A stretch of DNA of 58,237 nucleotides from Lautropia sp. (GTDB taxonomy: Bacteria > Pseudomonadota > Gammaproteobacteria > Burkholderiales > Burkholderiaceae_E), in contig JAUNLD010000002.1 of NCBI GenBank assembly GCA_030532425.1, positions 34,628-92,864 of the forward strand, written 5' to 3'. Made by a program: the position numbers and the translations under genes. Positions 34,682-43,900 of this stretch are shown here, piece by piece. The notes under the pieces are model-generated. The model saw nothing but the letters and a program-made list of their open reading frames with translations. It was not told the origin of the DNA and did not search any database. Positions within the stretch are counted from its first letter, which is position 1, and every line of letters begins with the position of its first letter.

Positions 34682-34800
34682 TGTGTGGCGCGGGGAAAGG
34701 GGCGCGGGGCGGGGGCGTGCGATGTGTGGCGCAGGGAGAGGGGCGCGGGACAGGGGGCGTGTGGTGTGCGGCGCAGGGCGTGAGGCGAGGGGGAGGGCAG
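34682..34800. repeat. Degenerate 41-bp G-rich tandem repeat
   Basis: The unit beginning TGTGTGGCG recurs at 34682, 34723 and (as TGTGCGGCG) 34765, a 41-42-bp period, each followed by runs of G with GGGGCGCGG. One strand is very G-rich. Confidence 0.6.
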
Positions 34801-34851
34801 CCTGCGGCGCGGGCCGCGGTGCCCGGGTGCCGCGGTGTGGGGCGCCCGGCC

Positions 34852-35295
34852 TCAGTGCAGATATTCGGACGGGGGCGTGGCGATGAGGCCGTCGGGTTCG
34901 GCGCCGGCCTGTGAGGCGTGGTGCAGCATCAGCTGCCAGCCATAGGGGGTGCGCAGGAAGACGTTGGTGGCGTAGGTGAAGACGCGCTGCGAGATGTCGT
35001 GCGCCTGCTCGAACTGGAACTGCTCGATGACGTGGTGGACGGAGACGGTGCCGGTCTCGAAGGATTGAAGCTCCTGGTAGGCCACGCGCACGCCGCCCCG
35101 GGCAAAGATCTCTTCAAGGGCGTCGTGGATGGCTTCAGGCCCGCACAGGCGCTCGCCCGAGGGCAGGATGCACAGGACGGCATCGTCGTTCACCCACAGC
35201 GACATCAGCGTGTCGAGGTCGCCGTCGGCCAGTGCCTGATAGAAGCTGTCCTGGGCAGAGGCAGCGGAGGGCGGGACATAGGAGTCTGAAGACAT
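34852..35295 (-). CDS. SnoaL-like/NTF2-fold protein (DUF4440 type)
   Basis: A 147-residue protein with the cone-shaped NTF2-like fold: helix AQDSFYQALADGDLDTLMSLWVNDDAVLCILPSGERLCGPEAIHDALEEIF, then beta strands ending FLRTPYGWQLMLHHAS. The LADGDLDTLMSLW...D..V and GWQLMLHHAS motifs fit the SnoaL-like/YybH group of small enzymes or binding proteins whose ligands are mostly unknown. It lies 37 bp downstream of the zinc-finger gene, on the same strand, and so belongs to the ilvE transcription unit. A C-terminal tail ATPPSEYLH follows the fold. Confidence 0.85.
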   Translation of the reverse strand: MSSDSYVPPSAASAQDSFYQALADGDLDTLMSLWVNDDAVLCILPSGERLCGPEAIHDALEEIFARGGVRVAYQELQSFETGTVSVHHVIEQFQFEQAHDISQRVFTYATNVFLRTPYGWQLMLHHASQAGAEPDGLIATPPSEYLH

Positions 35296-35332
35296 GGCCG
35301 GTGTACGGGAAACGGAAGGAAACGGGCGGCGT

Positions 35333-35569
35333 TCAGTGGGCCGCGCGGAGCTTGACGCCGGGTTTCAGCGTGTAGCGGGTGCTGCAATAGGGGCAGCGGG
35401 CCTGCCCGTCGTGCGCCAGATCGAGGAACACGCGCGGGTGCAGGCTCCAGAGCGGCATCCGCGGGTTGGGGCAGAAGGCCGGCAGCTCGTCGGCATCCAG
35501 CACGATCACGTCGGCGGTGTCGGGCTGGCTGGGGGCGGCGGGCTGGGCGGGCGTGGTGGCTTGGCTCAT
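35333..35569 (-). CDS. Small CHCC-type zinc-finger protein
   Basis: A 78-residue protein with a Pro/Ala-rich N-terminus and a zinc-finger domain: AFCPNPRMPLWSLHPRVFLDL, then ARCPYCSTRYTLKPG. Cys, His and the CxxC pair are spaced as in the zf-CHCC family, which includes the mitochondrial complex I subunit NDUFS6 and small bacterial proteins. In beta-proteobacteria this gene regularly follows ilvE, as here (56 bp after its stop). The bacterial role is unknown. The ATG at 35569 has GGGAG about ten bases upstream. Confidence 0.88.
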   Translation of the reverse strand: MSQATTPAQPAAPSQPDTADVIVLDADELPAFCPNPRMPLWSLHPRVFLDLAHDGQARCPYCSTRYTLKPGVKLRAAH

Positions 35570-35625
35570 GGCGGGGCTCCCGGGGCGGGCAGGTGGCGGG
35601 CGGCGGAGGCCGGCCCGCCGGCTCC

Positions 35626-36552
35626 TCAGGTATTGACGTATTGCAGCCAGTGGCTGTAGTGGCTGTCTTGGCCCTTGACGATGTCGAAGAAGGCCTTTTG
35701 CAGGCGGGTGGTGACCGGGCCGCGCACGCCTTCGCCGATGACGCGGTTGTCCAGCTCGCGGATCGGGGTGACCTCGGCGGCCGTCCCGGTGAAGAAGGCT
35801 TCGTCGGCGCAATAGACCTCGTCGCGGGTGATGCGCTTCTCGCGGACCTCGATGCCCAGATCGCGGGCAATCGTCAGGATCGAGTCGCGGGTGATGCCGT
35901 CCAGGCACGAGGCCAGGTCGGGGGTGAAGAGCCTGCCCTGCTTGACGATGAACAGGTTTTCGCCCGAGCCTTCGGACACGTAGCCTTCGGTGTCGAGCAG
36001 CATCGCCTCGTCATAGCCATCGGCCAGCGCCTCGTTGTTGGCCAGGATCGAGTTGATGTAGTGGCCGCCTGCCTTGGCCCGCACCATCGAGATGTTGACG
36101 TGATGGCGGGTGAACGAGGAGGTCTTGACGCGGATGCCCTTGTTGATGCCGTCCTCGCCCAGGTAGGCGCCCCAGGGCCAGGCGGCGATCATCACGTGCA
36201 CCTTCACGCCCTTGGGCGAGACACCCAGCTTGTCGTCGCCCAGCCAGATCAGCGGGCGCAGGTAGCAGCTTTCCAGCTGGTTCTCGCGTACCACCAGCTT
36301 CTGGGCCTCTTCGAGCGTGGCGGCATCGAAGGGCACCTGCATCTGGAAGATCTTGGCCGAGTTGAGCAGCCGGCGGGTATGCTCGGGCAGGCGGAAAATG
36401 GCTGTGCCCTGCGGGGTGTGATAGGCGCGCACGCCCTCGAAGACGCTCATCCCGTAGTGCAGCGAATGGGTCAGCACATGGATGCGGGCATCGCGCCACG
36501 CCACCAGCTGTCCGTCAAACCAGATTTTCCCGTCACGGTCGGCCATCGACAT
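35626..36552 (-). CDS. ilvE: Branched-chain amino acid aminotransferase
   Basis: A 308-residue PLP enzyme that transfers the amino group in the last step of leucine, isoleucine and valine synthesis. Family markers: KIWFDGQLVAWRDARIHVLTHSLHYGMSVFEGVRAY at the N-terminus, RPLIWLGDDKLGVSP, the PLP lysine in VRAKAGGHYINSILA, and EGYVSEGSGENLFIVK, then FFTGTAAEVTPIRELD. I chose the second ATG (36552) because CTGGAG abuts the first (36558) but sits six bases from the second, which also gives the normal family length. It heads the ilvE-zinc finger-SnoaL group. Confidence 0.96.
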   Translation of the reverse strand: MSMADRDGKIWFDGQLVAWRDARIHVLTHSLHYGMSVFEGVRAYHTPQGTAIFRLPEHTRRLLNSAKIFQMQVPFDAATLEEAQKLVVRENQLESCYLRPLIWLGDDKLGVSPKGVKVHVMIAAWPWGAYLGEDGINKGIRVKTSSFTRHHVNISMVRAKAGGHYINSILANNEALADGYDEAMLLDTEGYVSEGSGENLFIVKQGRLFTPDLASCLDGITRDSILTIARDLGIEVREKRITRDEVYCADEAFFTGTAAEVTPIRELDNRVIGEGVRGPVTTRLQKAFFDIVKGQDSHYSHWLQYVNT

Positions 36553-36672
36553 CGTCATCTCCAGGACGGTGCCAAAGCGGGCACCGTGTTCCAAGCAAGA
36601 GTAAAAAGGTATCGTGGCATTCTAGCAGCGGCCATCGCCTGCGGGGGGTGCGGTCGTGGCCGCCAGGCCGCG

Positions 36673-39498
36673 TCAGTGATCGGGGCGTGCATCGAACAGC
36701 TGCTGCCAGAGTTCGCGCACGGCCCCGGCCTCGGCGGCCACCAGCGCATGCGGCACACGGGCGCGCTCGGCGTCGTTCAGCCGCATCTCGTGCTGCAATT
36801 GCCGGTAGCGCCGGTAGGCATCGCCCACCGTGCGGGCCTGTGCCTCGCTCATCAGCCCGGCCTGCCCGGCGCGGCGCAGCAGCTCGATGTTGCCGCGGTT
36901 GTCCAGCAACGGCGCAAACCAGTGGCCAAAAGCCAGCACCAGGTACTGCACCATGAATTCGATGTCGACCATGCCGCCGGCATCGTGCTTCAGGTCGAAC
37001 AGCCCGCTCTTGTTGGGGTGGCCCTCGTGCATCTTCTGGCGCATGGCCAGAATCTCCTGCACCAGGGCCCGCCGTTCGCGCGGGCGGGCCAGGATCTGCC
37101 GGCGCAACTGCTCGAAGTGCTGGCCGATCGGGGCATTGCCGGCGCAGTGGCGGGCGCGGGTGAGCGCCTGGTGCTCCCACACCCAGGCGGACTCGGCCTG
37201 ATAGCTGGAAAAGGCCTGCTGGCTGGACACCAGCAGCCCGGCGTTGCCGTTGGGGCGCAGGCGCAGGTCCACCTCGAACAGGGTGCCGGCTGCCGTGCGC
37301 GTCTGCAACCAGCCCGACATGCGCTGGGCCAGCTGGGCATAGATGCGCAGCGCGTCTTCGGCCGGATCGTCGTACAGGAACACCAGGTCCAGATCGGAGG
37401 AATAGCCCAGCTCCTTGCCGCCCAGGCGGCCGTAGGCGATGATGGCGAACTGCGGATCATCGCGGTGGCGGCGCGGCAGCTGGCGCCACACCCGCTCCAG
37501 CGTGATCTCCAGTACCGCATCGGCCAGTGCGCTCAGCTGGTCGCTCAGGTGCTCGACCGTCAGCTGGCGTTCCAGGTCCTGCGCCAGCAGCCGGAAGACG
37601 GCGGCGTGGTGCGCCTCGCGCATCGCGTCCATCTGCCGCTCGATGTCCGGTGCCGGCTGGCCGTCGTCGCCGGTCACGCCGGCCAGCACGGTGGCATCCA
37701 GCTGCTCGCGCAGCTCGGCCGCCCAGCGCGGGATGTCGATGGGTGTCATCAGCTGGCCATCCAGCAGCTGGTCGATCACCACCGGGTGACTGCGCAGATA
37801 GTCGCTGGCCCAGCGTGCCTGCGCCATCATCCGCAGCAGATGATCGAAGGCCGCGGGGTGCTGCACCAGCAGCTCCAGATAGGCCGAGCGCCCGGCAATC
37901 GATTCCAGAAAACTGCACAGCCGCCCGATCAGCTCGGGGCGGGCACACTGGCCGGGCCCCAGCGGGGCTGCCAGCGCCTGGGTCAGCAGCTGCTCGATGC
38001 GCTGCTGGGCGTGTTCGCGCGCCTTGCGGTAGGCGTGCGAATCGCGCATGGCCGTGATGCGCCGCCGGCTTTCGTCGTCGATGGCAGGCATGGCATCGAC
38101 GGTGGCGCCCGGGGCCGGGGGTGCGTCGGGGGTGTTGGGCGCGCTGGGGCTGTCGGGGGCTGATGCGCCTGCGGCGCCGGCTGGGGGGGCGCCGTGGCCG
38201 GCCGGTGTACCGGCGCTGGCCTGCATGGCCGAATTGGCCGGCGCCAGCAGCTCGTCGAAGACGCGGGCCACCGCCTCGCGGGCTTCACCCAGCTGCTCGT
38301 CGAATTCGGCATGCCCCAGCCCGAGCATGGCGGCAATCGCCGCGTGCTGCGGCGCATCGTCCGACAGCCAGTGCGTCTGCGCATCCTCCTGGTATTGCAG
38401 GGCGTGCTCGGTGCGCCGCAGCAGCCGCCAGGCCGACAGCAGGGTCTCGACCGTGCCCTCGTCCAGCAGCCGGCGCTGGGCCAGCCGGCGCAGGGCCTTC
38501 GGGGTGCTGCGTTCGCGCAGCACCGGATCACGCCCGCCGCGCACGATCTGGAACATCTGGGCGCAGAACTCGATCTCGCGGATGCCGCCGCGGCCGAGCT
38601 TCACGTCGAAACCGGCATTGTCGCTGCGGGCACGCCGCGATTCGGTCTTGGCCGCCTCGGCACGGATCATCTCGTGCAGCCGGGCCAGCGAGGCAAAGGC
38701 CGGAAAGTCCAGATAATGCCGGAACACGAAGGGCACCACCTGCTGCATCAGCTTCTGTTCGTCCTGCCGGGTGGCCTCCTGCGGGGCCAGCCCGGTATGG
38801 GCGATCACCCGCCCCTTCAGCCAGGCAAAGCGCTCCCACTCGCGGCCCTGCTCGTGAAAATAGCTGCCCAGCGCCGGCAGCGTGGCAATCAGTGGCCCGG
38901 CATCGCCATAGGGGCGCAGCCGCGTGTCCACCCGGAAGACGAAGCCGTCGGCCGTGACGGCCGACAGCAGCTGGCTGATGCGCCGGGCGATACGCTCCAG
39001 ATAGCGGTGATCCTCACCCTGGTCGCGGGCCACGTAGATCAGGTCGATGTCGGAGGAGACGTTCAGCTCGCCGCCGCCCAGCTTGCCCATGCCCACCACC
39101 AGCAGGTCTTGTGGCTGGCCGCGCATGTCCAGCAGCGTGCGTCCCTGCGCCTGCAACTCGGCCGCGCCCACGTCGAGCGCGTGCTGCACCGAGCGTGTGG
39201 CCCAGTGAGTGATGGCGGCCAGCACTTCCTCCAGCGGCGCCTGGCCGCTGATGTCGCGCTCGATGATCGCCATCATCAGCAGGGTGCGGAAGCGCCGCAG
39301 GGCCACCTCGGGCGCCTGGCCCAGGGCCAGCTGCCGCTGCCAGGCCGCGTCGATCGCCACCGGGGCCAGCGGTGCGGCCACCAGCGCGGCCAGGCTGGCC
39401 GCCTCGTCGTGCTGGCCACGAGCCTGCACGGCCTGCCAGCTCCGACGGAAATAGGCGCTGTGGGCTTCGGCCTGATAGGGGGCGGGGGTGGTGTTCAT
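36673..39498 (-). CDS. glnE: Bifunctional glutamine synthetase adenylyltransferase/deadenylylase
   Basis: A 941-residue two-domain regulator of glutamine synthetase. The N-terminal removase domain has GMGKLGGGELNVSSDIDLIYV and the C-terminal transferase domain GRLGGKELGYSSDLDLVFLYDD; both contain the DxD metal site. It receives nitrogen signals through PII proteins. Length fits E. coli GlnE (946), although a low-complexity Ala/Pro/Ser/Gly insert occupies about residues 420-470, between the halves. The ATG at 39498 (MNTTPAPYQAEAHSAYFRRSW) is the first sensible start. The gene is divergent from the acyltransferase gene; 120 bp separates its stop from ilvE. Confidence 0.95.
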   Translation of the reverse strand: MNTTPAPYQAEAHSAYFRRSWQAVQARGQHDEAASLAALVAAPLAPVAIDAAWQRQLALGQAPEVALRRFRTLLMMAIIERDISGQAPLEEVLAAITHWATRSVQHALDVGAAELQAQGRTLLDMRGQPQDLLVVGMGKLGGGELNVSSDIDLIYVARDQGEDHRYLERIARRISQLLSAVTADGFVFRVDTRLRPYGDAGPLIATLPALGSYFHEQGREWERFAWLKGRVIAHTGLAPQEATRQDEQKLMQQVVPFVFRHYLDFPAFASLARLHEMIRAEAAKTESRRARSDNAGFDVKLGRGGIREIEFCAQMFQIVRGGRDPVLRERSTPKALRRLAQRRLLDEGTVETLLSAWRLLRRTEHALQYQEDAQTHWLSDDAPQHAAIAAMLGLGHAEFDEQLGEAREAVARVFDELLAPANSAMQASAGTPAGHGAPPAGAAGASAPDSPSAPNTPDAPPAPGATVDAMPAIDDESRRRITAMRDSHAYRKAREHAQQRIEQLLTQALAAPLGPGQCARPELIGRLCSFLESIAGRSAYLELLVQHPAAFDHLLRMMAQARWASDYLRSHPVVIDQLLDGQLMTPIDIPRWAAELREQLDATVLAGVTGDDGQPAPDIERQMDAMREAHHAAVFRLLAQDLERQLTVEHLSDQLSALADAVLEITLERVWRQLPRRHRDDPQFAIIAYGRLGGKELGYSSDLDLVFLYDDPAEDALRIYAQLAQRMSGWLQTRTAAGTLFEVDLRLRPNGNAGLLVSSQQAFSSYQAESAWVWEHQALTRARHCAGNAPIGQHFEQLRRQILARPRERRALVQEILAMRQKMHEGHPNKSGLFDLKHDAGGMVDIEFMVQYLVLAFGHWFAPLLDNRGNIELLRRAGQAGLMSEAQARTVGDAYRRYRQLQHEMRLNDAERARVPHALVAAEAGAVRELWQQLFDARPDH

Positions 39499-39749
39499 GG
39501 TGCGGCACGGGGCAGGGGGATGACAGGCTGACGATACCACTGCACGGGCGCTGGCGGGGGGCCGGGGGCAGACAGGCCGGCCGGGGCGCTGCATGGGCAA
39601 GCACCAGGATGGCACGCGTCAGGCCACGGCGCTACCAGGCCGGGCGGTGCCAGCATCGCTGGTGGCCGGCAGGGGCGGGTATCCGCGCAGCGGGCGCGCG
39701 TATTTGTTACTCTTTGGCCGTTTTATCGACGAAAATTTCAGGTGCTCCC

Positions 39750-40862
39750 GTGATCCGATCGATCGAAGGCTTGCGCGGCGTGGCCGCCCTGATGGTGGTG
39801 TTCTTCCACGCGTTCATCCTGGCCCGCTGGGGCGGGGCGCCGGCCCAGTGGGGCATCGTCCAGAATGCCTGGCTGTTCGTCGACCTGTTTTTCGTCATCA
39901 GCGGCGTCATCATGGCGGCGGTCTACGGCCAGCGCCTGCACAACGGAGCGCAGCTGCGCGGTTTTTTCATCAAGCGCTTCTTCCGGCTGTATCCGCTGCA
40001 TCTGGTCACCACCTTCACCGCCATCGCCGCCGTCATCGCCGTGCAGGGGGCCAAGTGGGCGGCTGCCCAGGCCGGCATCCAGCTGGGGGGCGAACCGCCG
40101 TTTTCCAGCGAATTCTTCAGCCTGCCCTATCTGGTGCTGGAGCTGCTGATGTTGCAGGGCATGGGCATCATGACGGTGGCCCTGCACAACTACCCGTCGT
40201 GGTCGCTGTCGGTGGAGTTCTGGCTGTATCTGGTGTTCGCGGCGCTGTTCTTTCTGGTGCGCCGCCGCGGGCTGCGCCTGCTGCTGTCGGCGGCGATCGT
40301 GCTGGCCTGCCTGGTGCACTTCCTGCAGCCGATGGACGGCCTGACCCACCGCCCGCTGGCGATGGACGTGCACGGCCTGCCGCGCGGGCTGCTCAGCTTC
40401 TTCATCGGCGTGCTGGTCTGGCATGGCTGGACCGCGATCCGTTCCGACAGTGCCCTGCTGCCCTCATGGCTGCAAGGCGCGCTGCAACTGGTGCTGGGGA
40501 CGCTGGCCCTGCTGCTGGTGGCCCACAAGCCGGCGCTGGGCGCCTGGGTCTATGCGATTCCCTTCGTCTTTGGCCTGTGGGTCTGGAGCCTGCTGCCCGA
40601 TCGCGGCCTGGTGGCGTGGCTGTTGCAGACCAGGCCCCTGCAGTGGCTGGGCGTGCACAGCTACTCGATCTATCTGGTCCACGTCACGGTGCTGACCTTT
40701 TTCGACTGGCCGGCCCGCAAGTTCGACGGGCCGCTCAAATACGGGGTCGTCATCGCCTTCATCCTGGCCGTCTTCATCACCTCGGCGATCAGCTATCGCT
40801 GGATCGAGGTGCCGTGGCGCGAGCGCGGCCGCCGGCTGGCGGCGAAGGTGGAGAAGGGTTGA
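39750..40862 (+). CDS. Acyltransferase 3 family membrane protein
   Basis: A 370-residue, about ten-helix membrane protein of the OafA/YrhL-type acyltransferase 3 family, which usually puts acetyl or succinyl groups on sugars of surface polysaccharides. Markers: IRSIEGLRGVAALMVVFFHAF with the likely catalytic His20, WLFVDLFFVISGVIMA, RFFRLYPLHL and SWSLSVEFWLYLVFAALFF. The GTG start at 39750 has AGGTG six bases upstream and starts exactly at the conserved RSIEGLRG. It ends about 106 bp from the end of the giant gene transcribed towards it; a link to glycan modification of surface proteins is possible but not shown. Confidence 0.9.
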   Translation: MIRSIEGLRGVAALMVVFFHAFILARWGGAPAQWGIVQNAWLFVDLFFVISGVIMAAVYGQRLHNGAQLRGFFIKRFFRLYPLHLVTTFTAIAAVIAVQGAKWAAAQAGIQLGGEPPFSSEFFSLPYLVLELLMLQGMGIMTVALHNYPSWSLSVEFWLYLVFAALFFLVRRRGLRLLLSAAIVLACLVHFLQPMDGLTHRPLAMDVHGLPRGLLSFFIGVLVWHGWTAIRSDSALLPSWLQGALQLVLGTLALLLVAHKPALGAWVYAIPFVFGLWVWSLLPDRGLVAWLLQTRPLQWLGVHSYSIYLVHVTVLTFFDWPARKFDGPLKYGVVIAFILAVFITSAISYRWIEVPWRERGRRLAAKVEKG

Positions 40863-40968
40863 GGGGCTGAAGGGCTGACGGGCGCGCCGGCTGGAAGGTA
40901 GCGCGGGATGGGGGCTGTTGATGGCCGCGGTGCCCCGTGTCCCGGCAGGGACAACGGAGCGCTCGGGG

Positions 40969-43900
40969 TCAGATCAGGGGGCCCAGTGTCGCCGTGTCAT
41001 CCAGCGGCAGCGAGCCGTGCTTCCAGAGGCTGCCCGGTGTGGCCCATGCCGCGGGGCTGCCGGAGAGCAAGGGCGACGGCATCGCCTGGCTGCTGCTGGC
41101 GCCGGCGCTGGCCGGCTGGATCTCCGGTGTGCTGTCTCCCTCGAACAGCTGCCCGGCCTGCAGGGGGTCATCCGGCAGCCCGCCTGTCAGGTGCTGCTTG
41201 GTTACACGGGGAACGTGCAGCTTGCCTTCGGTTACCTCGAAGGTGTGGTCCTGGACCTGATTGTTGATGGGCGTGTTGCCCGGCTTGTTGGGGTCCTGCG
41301 TCTGGCCGTCACTGCCAAGCTGCGCCCGTCCCGACACCTCGATGAATGTGAAGCTGCCGCCGGTGTTGGCGCGGCTGTCCCATACCAGCCTGGACAGCTC
41401 GTTATCGAGGTGGTCATTGCCCACCACCTGGCCGTTGTAGACGGCGGTCGACTTGCTCAGGTCGGTCGGGTCGTCCTTGTCCAGCAGCCGCAGCGGGTAG
41501 TGTCGACTGTACTGCTCGAACTCGACGACGAAGGCATGCAGCCTGCCTGCGGCACTGCCGCCACCGCGGGCCGCATCGTGATGCACGTCGGCCAGCGTGG
41601 TGCCCCCCTGAAAGAGGTTGCTGGCCAGGGTGCCGCCTTCGATGTCATTGTCGATGTGCAGCAGCTTGCCGCCCAGCTGTGCGGCACGTGCCCGCGCCTC
41701 GTCCTTGGTCAGCCCCTCGGCGACCTGCACGATCTCGTAGGCGGTCATGTCCTGGCCGCTGTAATCGATGTAGCGCCGGCCGTTGTTTGTGAGGAAGGCC
41801 TGCACTTCCTGGCTGGGCTCGATCCGGAACCAGCGCTGGTCATCACCCGCGCCCGCCCGGGTGGCCAGCATGTGTTCGCCAATCAGAGACACGCCGTCCA
41901 GCCCCACCGTCAGGGCCGTGCTGTGGGCTGTCGTGCCGGCCCCTGTGTTGACGGAATGGACGGGCCCCGCTTCCTGGAGGGTGATGGTGCGCTCGGGCGT
42001 GCCGGTGATGACCTGGCCGGCCGTGTCCAGGGCCTCGAAGCGGAAGCTGCCGCTGTCGCCCTGTGCGCTGTCCCAGAACACCTTGTCGTAGTCCGCGCGG
42101 TCGATGAGGCTGCCGGCGTTCAGGCGGGTGATGTTCCCGTCCTTGTGCAGGTACAGCGCGGACTGGGCCGGGTCAAGGTCGAAGGCTTCGTTCACGGCCG
42201 TGATGCGCACCTGGGCCGGACTGGTCTGTACGTGGTTGCCATCGAACAGTGCACGGTCGATCTGCACGGGCTGGTTGTACGCGGTGCGCTGTGTTACCTG
42301 GCTGTCCGGGTAATCGGGGCCCTCGACCAGCTGGATCGTGATCGTGTTTCCAGTGCCCAGATAGGGGCGGCCATCGGTATGAAGTGGCGTGAACGTGAAC
42401 GCACCGCCCTGGTCGTTGGCGGCATTCCAGTAGATGCGGTTGAAATCGCTGGCGTTCACGATCCGCGTGCTGCTGGTGCCCGTTGTGCTCAACAGGCGCT
42501 GCGAACCATCATCCTGCAGGATGTAGAGGCTGGGGCCGTGCGAGTTGTTCAGGCCCTGGGTGATGGCCGTGATCCGGATGGCGGCTGGTGCCAGCGACGG
42601 ATTGGTGCCTGCAAAGACGGTTTCACTCAGGTGCACGGTCTGGTCGTGCCCGGCGGACAGCGTCTGGTTGGTGCTGCGGTAGGCCGGCAGCGGGGGCAGC
42701 TCCAGAGCTGTCAGTGTCTGTAGCGGAAGGCCTTCGATGGGGCGACGCTGGGCATCCAGGGCCATGAACTGGACCGTGCCGCCCTCGTTGCCGGCGGCAT
42801 TCCAGCGCAAGCGGCCGAAGTCAACCCTGGCAATCTCATCGTCGACGCCAACCGGGCGGCTGGTGCCGGTGCTGCTGTTGGCCGGGTCCAGGCTGAGGGG
42901 AGAGCTGCCCCCGGTGCTGTTGATGCTGACGATGCGGATGAAATCCGGCTGGAGATTGGAGTTCGTGCCGCCCAGGGCACGGGAGTTGAAGGTGGCTGCG
43001 CCATCCTGCGCGAGACGCATGATCTGCCGGCTGGGGTCGTACACCGGCGCCTGCGGCGATTCGTACACCGACACCTGCTGTGCGGTGGTGCCGATGATCG
43101 GCTGACCGTGTGCGTCCAGGGCCTCGAAGTGCAGGCTGCCGCCGTTGTTGTGGGCGGCGTTCCAGCGCAGCTTGCCCAGGTCGGCCTGCGTGATGATCTG
43201 GTTGACCTGGACGGCCGTGCCGGTTTGCGGGCCGGGGCCATCCGGGTCGAGCATCAGGGCGTCGCCGCTGCCGCTCGGCTGGCTGGGCGTGATGGCGGTG
43301 ATGCGCACGCTGGCGGGCTGGCGGGCCGGGTCGGTGCCGGCAAACAGGCTGGCATCCAGCAGTTTGCTGCCCTGGTGGGCCACCCCCACCTGCGGGGAGT
43401 CGACCGGGTAGGCCGGTGGTGCCCCCGACTCCTGGATGGTGATGTCCTGCTGGCGGCCATTGGGGATCAGCCGGTGGTTCTTGTCGAGCGGATGGAAGGT
43501 GAAGTGGCCGCCGCTGTTGGTCGAGGCATCCCAGCTCAGCTTGCCGAAATCGGCGGCCGACAGCACCATCGAGCCGCCTTCGAGCGGCACCGGCCGTTCG
43601 GTCGGCAGGCCACGGTCGATCAGCAGGGCGGGCCGGGCCGGATCGGTGTCGCCCTGTTCGCTGATCTGCTGGATCCAGACGGCGGCGGGAGCCCGTGCCT
43701 CGTCGGTGCCGACGAACAGGCTGCGGTCGAAGTGCAGGACCTGATCGTGGCCGACACGCAGCGTGGTGTGGTAGTCGGCATAGGCCGGCGGCAAGGGGGG
43801 CAGTTCCAGCACGTTCACCTGTTGCTGGCCGGCGCCGATGATGTTCTCCCGGTTCTGGTCCAGGGCACGGAACAGCAGGCTGCCGCCATCGTTGTGCTGG

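Larger units (their letters stand above)
34439..34851. other. Regulatory region upstream of the sugar operon
   Basis: Non-coding. The part nearest the binding-protein gene (34480-34545) is AT-rich and likely holds the promoter; it includes the spaced inverted repeat ATCAG-N8-CTGAT (34520-34537). A second, perfect 17-bp palindrome lies at 34632-34648. Further out, 34682-34800 is a degenerate G-rich tandem repeat. No gene seen. Confidence 0.6.

Noticed and set aside
34439-34851. CRISPR-like array in the G-rich repeats
   Set aside because: Repeats are degenerate, contiguous, and have no unique spacers or cas genes.
35593-38163. An 856-codon plus-strand open frame opposite ilvE and glnE
   Set aside because: Both ilvE and glnE are unmistakable on the other strand; this frame crosses their intergenic gap and has shadow composition.
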